Of a stretch of 34,913 nucleotides of DNA, positions 31,454 to 34,913 are shown in pieces. Within the stretch, counting starts at the first letter, position 1; each line of letters opens with the position of its first letter. Made by a program: the position numbers and the translations under genes. Source of the stretch: Lachnospiraceae bacterium (GTDB lineage Bacteria > Bacillota > Clostridia > Lachnospirales > Lachnospiraceae); NCBI GenBank assembly GCA_021202465.1, contig JAJQCZ010000055.1:1-34913 (forward strand), given 5' to 3'. The notes below the pieces were generated by a model. The model saw only the letters and a program-made list of their open reading frames with translations, was not told the origin of the DNA and ran no database searches.

Positions 31454-32734
31454 TTACAATAACCACGCAGTCAGTCCGGGGAATACAGCATAGATCACCG
31501 CAATCAGAGTAAGGCCAAGCCAGAACGGCAGCACCTTTTTAAACATCTCTCCCACCGGCACATCTGCCATTGGGGCCATGATCAGAAGACCGTATCCATA
31601 AGGGGGAGTCAGCAGGGCAAAGGCTCCGACCGCCGCCACAATGGCACACCACAGCGTCATATCAATACCCAGCTGTGTAGCTAACGGCAGCATGATCGGT
31701 ACCAGTACCGAGGTTCCCGCCATGAAGAATCCCATCAGCGAGATGCAGATTACCGTAATCAGCATGAAGGCTGTCGAGTTGAAAGGAACATTCTGCAGCA
31801 CATTTCCGACAAACTCATTGGCGCCCGCGGCAGGGATTACATTGGAGAAGCCGATCACGACCGCCATCATGATACACAGCGGTCCGAAGGTCTTAATCGA
31901 ACCAATAATGGTATTCCAGATATCTTTCCAGGTCATGGTCTTGTAAACGTATACCGAGATAATCATACAATATACGACGGACACAGCAGCTGCTTCATTG
32001 GCAGTCAGAAGACCGCTGAAAATCGTTCCCAGGATAATGACAGGAATCATTAACGCCCAGATACTTTCTGCAAATACCCTCGCCAGGCCTTTCTCTCTTC
32101 GCTCAACAAATTCTCTCATGATCTGTTCCCGGTTACCCTGGTCCTTCCGCGTATGGACTAAAGAGCAGGCCATCAGAAAGACCATACAGGTCAATCCGAT
32201 CAGCATCGTCAGACGCAGGGCCGGCGTCGTATCCTCAATTCCCATCAGGCCGGCCGCTGTCAGGACCGTTGTGCTGGGCGGAATGATCATGCCAAGGCAG
32301 CCTGAGCTGCACAAAAGAGTAGCAAAATATTTCTTATCATATCCGGCCCGCGTCAGGATCGGCAGGCACAGAGAGCCTACTGCAGCGGTAACAGCAATGG
32401 CCGAGCCGGATACCATTCCGTAAAATGTTGCGGTCAGCAGAGCACAGATCGGCAGGAAACCGTTTTTATCTCCCAGGAAATAGGCAAAAAGCTCATACAC
32501 CTTTTCCGATATATTTCCCTTCGACATAATATTTCCTGCTACCACGAAGAATGTGATCGCCAGATATGTATTGGAGTTCCCGTTCAGGATCCAGGTGATC
32601 AGCTGGGTAATATCATACCCGTCCGTTCCCATGACCAGCGGAAGCAGGCTGGCTGACGCAAAACCAACAACCATGGGAATTCCCATAATAATCGAAACTA
32701 CCAGAAACGCAAGTATCGCCCATGCAAATAACAT
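31454..32734 (-). CDS. dctM: TRAP transporter large permease (DctM), operon 2
   Basis: A 426-aa membrane protein of the TRAP large-subunit family. It has the conserved segments FYGMVSGSAIAVTAAVG, GCLGMIIPPSTTV and FALLTPPYGYGLL and about 12 helices. It is homologous to, but clearly diverged from, the DctM at 26677-27969, so the two are not a recent duplication. The start codon overlaps the dctQ stop by one base (TAATG). The operon contains only dctQ and dctM and has a LacI-type operator almost identical to that of the CocE operon. No binding protein is present. Confidence 0.94.
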   Translation of the reverse strand: MLFAWAILAFLVVSIIMGIPMVVGFASASLLPLVMGTDGYDITQLITWILNGNSNTYLAITFFVVAGNIMSKGNISEKVYELFAYFLGDKNGFLPICALLTATFYGMVSGSAIAVTAAVGSLCLPILTRAGYDKKYFATLLCSSGCLGMIIPPSTTVLTAAGLMGIEDTTPALRLTMLIGLTCMVFLMACSLVHTRKDQGNREQIMREFVERREKGLARVFAESIWALMIPVIILGTIFSGLLTANEAAAVSVVYCMIISVYVYKTMTWKDIWNTIIGSIKTFGPLCIMMAVVIGFSNVIPAAGANEFVGNVLQNVPFNSTAFMLITVICISLMGFFMAGTSVLVPIMLPLATQLGIDMTLWCAIVAAVGAFALLTPPYGYGLLIMAPMADVPVGEMFKKVLPFWLGLTLIAVIYAVFPGLTAWLL

Positions 32735-33204
32735 TATGCTTCCTCCTTCTCATTTTTGTGGAAAAAAACCTTCTGTACCCAGCGGAACAGCCCCAGGGCA
32801 AATCCGAAAACAGCCGAAAAATATACGGCAGGCAGCGGGATGGGTATATTGGCTCCCACCTGTCCGCTCACTGAGATCATGGTCTGTACTGCACCGACAA
32901 GCAGCGCGGCATAAACCACCGGATAAAGGATATTCTCAACGACGGAAAACACCTTCCCAACGGCCGTTCCCTTTACTAAGCCTCCGAATAAATCAACCGT
33001 CAGATCGACTCCGTATTTCAGACCGTACCCGATACCTATGAAGGATATGTAACAGAAAATATACTGGGACAGGTCTGCCGTGATCAGCGCAAGATCCGGC
33101 ATGATGTACTTAATCACTGACTGGAAAACAACTACGACAAGCGCTGCTATAAACAGAATCGCTATCGCATACTCTTCAAATTGATCTGCCTTTCTTTTTT
33201 TCAT
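32734..33204 (-). CDS. dctQ: TRAP transporter small permease (DctQ), operon 2
   Basis: A 156-aa four-helix membrane protein with the DctQ layout. YGVDLTVDLFGGLVKGTAVGKV lies between helices two and three, and a basic N-terminus precedes the first helix. The third-codon Met is preferred because AGGAG is 7 bases from it but only 1 base from the first Met. The 5' leader is about 190 nt, with the operator at the transcription start. It pairs with the downstream DctM. Confidence 0.87.
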   Translation of the reverse strand: MKKRKADQFEEYAIAILFIAALVVVVFQSVIKYIMPDLALITADLSQYIFCYISFIGIGYGLKYGVDLTVDLFGGLVKGTAVGKVFSVVENILYPVVYAALLVGAVQTMISVSGQVGANIPIPLPAVYFSAVFGFALGLFRWVQKVFFHKNEKEEA

Positions 33205-33372
33205 CTTCATTCTCCTGATTTCATTGAAATTGTTTCGGCATCCTTCGCTTTACCTCTTTACGATTCTGCCGCTTCTCACCCCATCGTGTTACTTAAATAC
33301 TCCCTCCTCCTCTTGTTTTTTGGTCTTACTTTTCGTTGCCAAAAGCGGAAAAGCTGGCCTTCCGGCAATTTG

Positions 33373-33399
33373 GTACAACGTTTTACTAAAACGTTGTAC
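33373..33399. promoter_or_regulatory. LacI-type operator, TRAP operon 2 (perfect 27-bp palindrome)
   Basis: Arms GTACAACGTTTTA and TAAAACGTTGTAC are exact reverse complements around C33386. Each arm contains an AACGTT core (33377-33382, 33390-33395), the hallmark centre of LacI-family sites. It begins 2 bases after the -10 box. The gene-free stretch from 33205 to 33538 otherwise holds the promoter, the leader and the LacI terminator. Confidence 0.85.
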
Positions 33400-33401
33400 T
33401 T

Positions 33402-33430
33402 ATAATATACCGAATTCACCTTCCTGTCAA
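33402..33430 (-). promoter_or_regulatory. Promoter of TRAP operon 2
   Basis: Minus strand TTGACA, 17-bp spacer, TATTAT, immediately upstream of the operator palindrome. Confidence 0.88.
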
Positions 33431-33478
33431 TCATTTTTTATGATTTTTTCATTTTTTATCTGAGGCTTTTCCGGTAAC

Positions 33479-33507
33479 AAAAACGGTATCTGTTTACACA
33501 GATACCG
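33479..33507 (-). terminator. Terminator of the LacI-family gene
   Basis: Minus strand stem CGGTATCTG/CAGATACCG with a 6-base loop, followed by TTTTTG. Confidence 0.9.
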
Positions 33508-33538
33508 CCGCTTTGATTCTCGCTTCACATTATTCTGT

Positions 33539-34549
33539 TCACAAAGGGCACGACTCCGCCTTCACATAGGCTGCGTGGAACACAATATCTTCCCGCGTCT
33601 CCTGTTTCTCCTTCAGTTCCTTATAAATCTCCTTCATGCAATGTCTGGCCATCTCTTCCATCGGAATCTGAATGACGCTCTGGGAGATCAGAGAATACCG
33701 ACTGTAATCCGGATCACTGTTGCCGATACTCAGAAGCTTTACCTGTTCCGGCACAGAAATTCCTCGCTGGTAGAAAGCCCGACTGGCTCCGAACGCCAAC
33801 ATATCTCCTCCGAAGAAGATACCGTCCGGCATCGAGGCGGCCTCACACAGAGCCGTACCCAGAAGATATCCATTCTCTACATCGATGTGCTCTACACCGC
33901 GCTCCTCCACCTGAATACCCAGCTCCGCGGCGCGTTCCCGGAAGCTGCTGTCGCGCTCGGGCAGTTCCTGTCGAAAGAGACCGCTCCCCGCCGACAGAAC
34001 ACGTCGGCAGCCGTTCCGGGCGAGGATCTCCGCGCCCATCCGTCCGATCTCCCGGTTATCCATACATACACAGGGATATTTCTCCGACTTTCTGTTATAG
34101 AATACGATGGGAATATGCAGCTCCATTTCCTCCAGATAAGCAATATCCTTCACGGAAGCGCCGCAGATAATGGCTGCATTGAACATGGAAAGATTTTCTT
34201 CATGAAAGGTCTGCCGGATATCTCCGGTCTGATAGGTATAGATCATCACCTCGCAGTCCATCTGCCCCTGCAGAATCTCCCTGCGGACGGCCTTCAGGAA
34301 ACGGGCCATCATGTATGTCTGAAAATCGCTGGACCAGAACAGTGCGATCAGTGGCTTGGACTTGATCCGGGAGCTGCGCAGCCGCCTGGCAAAGATATCC
34401 GGCGTATAGTCCATCTCTCTGGCAATTTCCCATATTTTATCCTGCGTTGCTTTCGTAATTCCCCTCTGCTCCGCATTGCCCCGCAGAACAATTGATACCG
34501 TAGACAAAGAAAAACCGGAACGCTCTGCAATTTCTTTTAAAGTAGCCAT
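33539..34549 (-). CDS. LacI-family transcriptional regulator
   Basis: A 336-aa repressor. The helix-turn-helix is at 2-24 (TLKEIAERSGFSLSTVSIVL). The hinge helix is around 50-60 (DIFARRLRSS), and a periplasmic-binding-protein-like sensor domain occupies about 65-330. AGGAGG lies 7 bases before the ATG. It is directly upstream of TRAP operon 2 on the same strand but separated by its own terminator. The AACGTT-centred operators at 33373 and 30218 are of LacI type, so it is the obvious candidate to control both TRAP operons. LacI-family effectors are usually sugars, but here the regulated genes point to an organic acid or ester. No copy of the operator lies before its own gene. Confidence 0.93.
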   Translation of the reverse strand: MATLKEIAERSGFSLSTVSIVLRGNAEQRGITKATQDKIWEIAREMDYTPDIFARRLRSSRIKSKPLIALFWSSDFQTYMMARFLKAVRREILQGQMDCEVMIYTYQTGDIRQTFHEENLSMFNAAIICGASVKDIAYLEEMELHIPIVFYNRKSEKYPCVCMDNREIGRMGAEILARNGCRRVLSAGSGLFRQELPERDSSFRERAAELGIQVEERGVEHIDVENGYLLGTALCEAASMPDGIFFGGDMLAFGASRAFYQRGISVPEQVKLLSIGNSDPDYSRYSLISQSVIQIPMEEMARHCMKEIYKELKEKQETREDIVFHAAYVKAESCPL

Positions 34550-34595
34550 CTGGCTGCCTCCTATAATATAGTAAACGGCTTTATGTCATTTTACG

Positions 34596-34634
34596 AAAAA
34601 GGAGGCTGTTATCCAGGAAGAGAACAGTCTCCTT
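34596..34634 (-). terminator. Terminator-like hairpin in the leader of the LacI-family gene
   Basis: Minus strand stem AAGGAGACTGTT/AACAGCCTCCTT (one mismatch; 34623-34634 and 34599-34610), then TTTTTCG. It could terminate transcription from the truncated binding-protein gene. However, a good promoter lies between that gene and the hairpin, so it may attenuate the LacI gene. Confidence 0.7.
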
Positions 34635-34644
34635 TCCGCATGTC

Positions 34645-34673
34645 ATTATAGTAAAATCACAGATGAATGTCCA
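34645..34673 (-). promoter_or_regulatory. Promoter upstream of the LacI-family gene
   Basis: Minus strand TGGACA, 17-bp spacer, TATAAT, about 95 bases before the start codon and upstream of the terminator-like hairpin. Confidence 0.7.
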
Positions 34674-34700
34674 GTAAAATTATCTTTGACAGTTGTATCT

Positions 34701-34847
34701 CTACTGCAGCACAGCATCATGCCAGAAGATATTATCACCGGCCCGCTCAAAGCCGCTCAGCGAGGAAGTATGAATCATATAATTTGTCGGCACAACAAGC
34801 GGCACCCAGTACAGGCAGTCACTGAAGAAGTAATCATTCAGCGGTAG
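34701..34847 (-). pseudogene. C-terminal remnant of a family-5 extracellular solute-binding protein
   Basis: A minus-strand frame ending in TAG at 34701 encodes about 49 residues, including CLYWVPLVVPTNYM and ending in FWHDAVLQ. This is the kind of C-terminal tail seen in oligopeptide/dipeptide ABC binding proteins (SBP_bac_5). The frame is closed upstream by TAA at 34848-34850, so the rest of a protein of about 550 residues is missing and no start is present. The break coincides with a change of sequence character. Identification rests on pattern recognition of a short stretch. Confidence 0.55.
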
Positions 34848-34864
34848 TTAAACACTTTGGGGGG

Positions 34865-34890
34865 GAGGCTTACGCCTCTCTTTTTTATTG
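34865..34890 (+). terminator. Terminator-like hairpin near the right edge
   Basis: Plus strand GGAGGC-TTAC-GCCTCT (one G-U pair) followed by TTTTTT. No plus-strand gene precedes it. On the minus strand the same stem has a GTAA loop. It may belong to an element that begins here and runs off the window. The sequence from 34851 to 34913 contains nothing else I recognise. Confidence 0.45.
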
Positions 34891-34913
34891 TAAATAGGGG
34901 CATTTTCTACGTC

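Noticed and set aside
33211-33372. Short frame MPKQFQ before dctQ as a second leader peptide
   Set aside because: It has only six codons and a poorly placed ribosome site, so it is too weak to report as an analogue of the hydrolase leader frame.

Overview
The window looks like chromosome from a GC-rich member of the Clostridia, probably a Lachnospiraceae-type Firmicute. The grounds are a PolC-type replicative polymerase, strong AGGAGG ribosome binding sites, a T-box leader, intrinsic terminators with U-tracts, and the gene order pyrH-frr-uppS-cdsA-dxr-rseP-ispG-polC. Nearly every gene reads right to left (minus strand). The single clear plus-strand gene is a GHKL-ATPase protein at 24179-25201. 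No CRISPR array, rRNA or complete insertion sequence is visible.

Layout, low to high coordinate. 100-641: a small unknown gene and a tRNA-Glu(CUC)/tRNA-Pro(CGG) pair with its own consensus promoter and terminator. 857-3136: an ArsC/Spx-family thioredoxin-fold protein and a standalone 1-pyrroline-5-carboxylate dehydrogenase. 3199-15489: a long housekeeping cluster transcribed from a promoter before pyrH: UMP kinase, ribosome recycling factor, undecaprenyl-diphosphate synthase, CDP-diglyceride synthase, two MEP-pathway enzymes (Dxr, IspG), the site-2 protease RseP, PolC, a CsoR-type metal regulator, and a NusG-II/Gx-transporter membrane pair. 15517-18610: aspS with a T-box leader, then a PHP-domain phosphoesterase. 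18718-23986: an ABC exporter-like module of ATPase, FtsX-type permease and coiled-coil lipoprotein. 24179-26485: the GHKL protein and serC, convergent on a shared terminator. 26635-34673: an accessory region with a CocE-type hydrolase, two TRAP permease pairs, a toxin-antitoxin pair and a LacI-family regulator. 34701-34913: the C-terminal remnant of a peptide-type ABC binding protein, ending in an unexplained junction.

The most interesting points are these. (1) PolC lacks the proofreading exonuclease domain normally inserted in its PHP domain. (2) Two operons, CocE-dctQ-dctM and dctQ-dctM, have promoters of the same geometry, each followed two bases after the -10 box by a nearly identical 27-bp operator made of two LacI-type AACGTT cores. 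With the nearby LacI gene this suggests a dedicated two-transporter uptake and hydrolysis regulon that lacks a local substrate-binding protein. (3) The aspS T-box appears to carry an Asn (AAC) specifier, and AspRS has a His associated with non-discriminating enzymes, suggesting indirect Asn-tRNA synthesis. (4) A RelB/DinJ-like ribbon-helix-helix antitoxin overlaps a zeta-type kinase toxin, behind a perfect 24-bp palindrome at the promoter. (5) A 42-bp dyad with a Fur-like core separates the ABC module from the GHKL gene.
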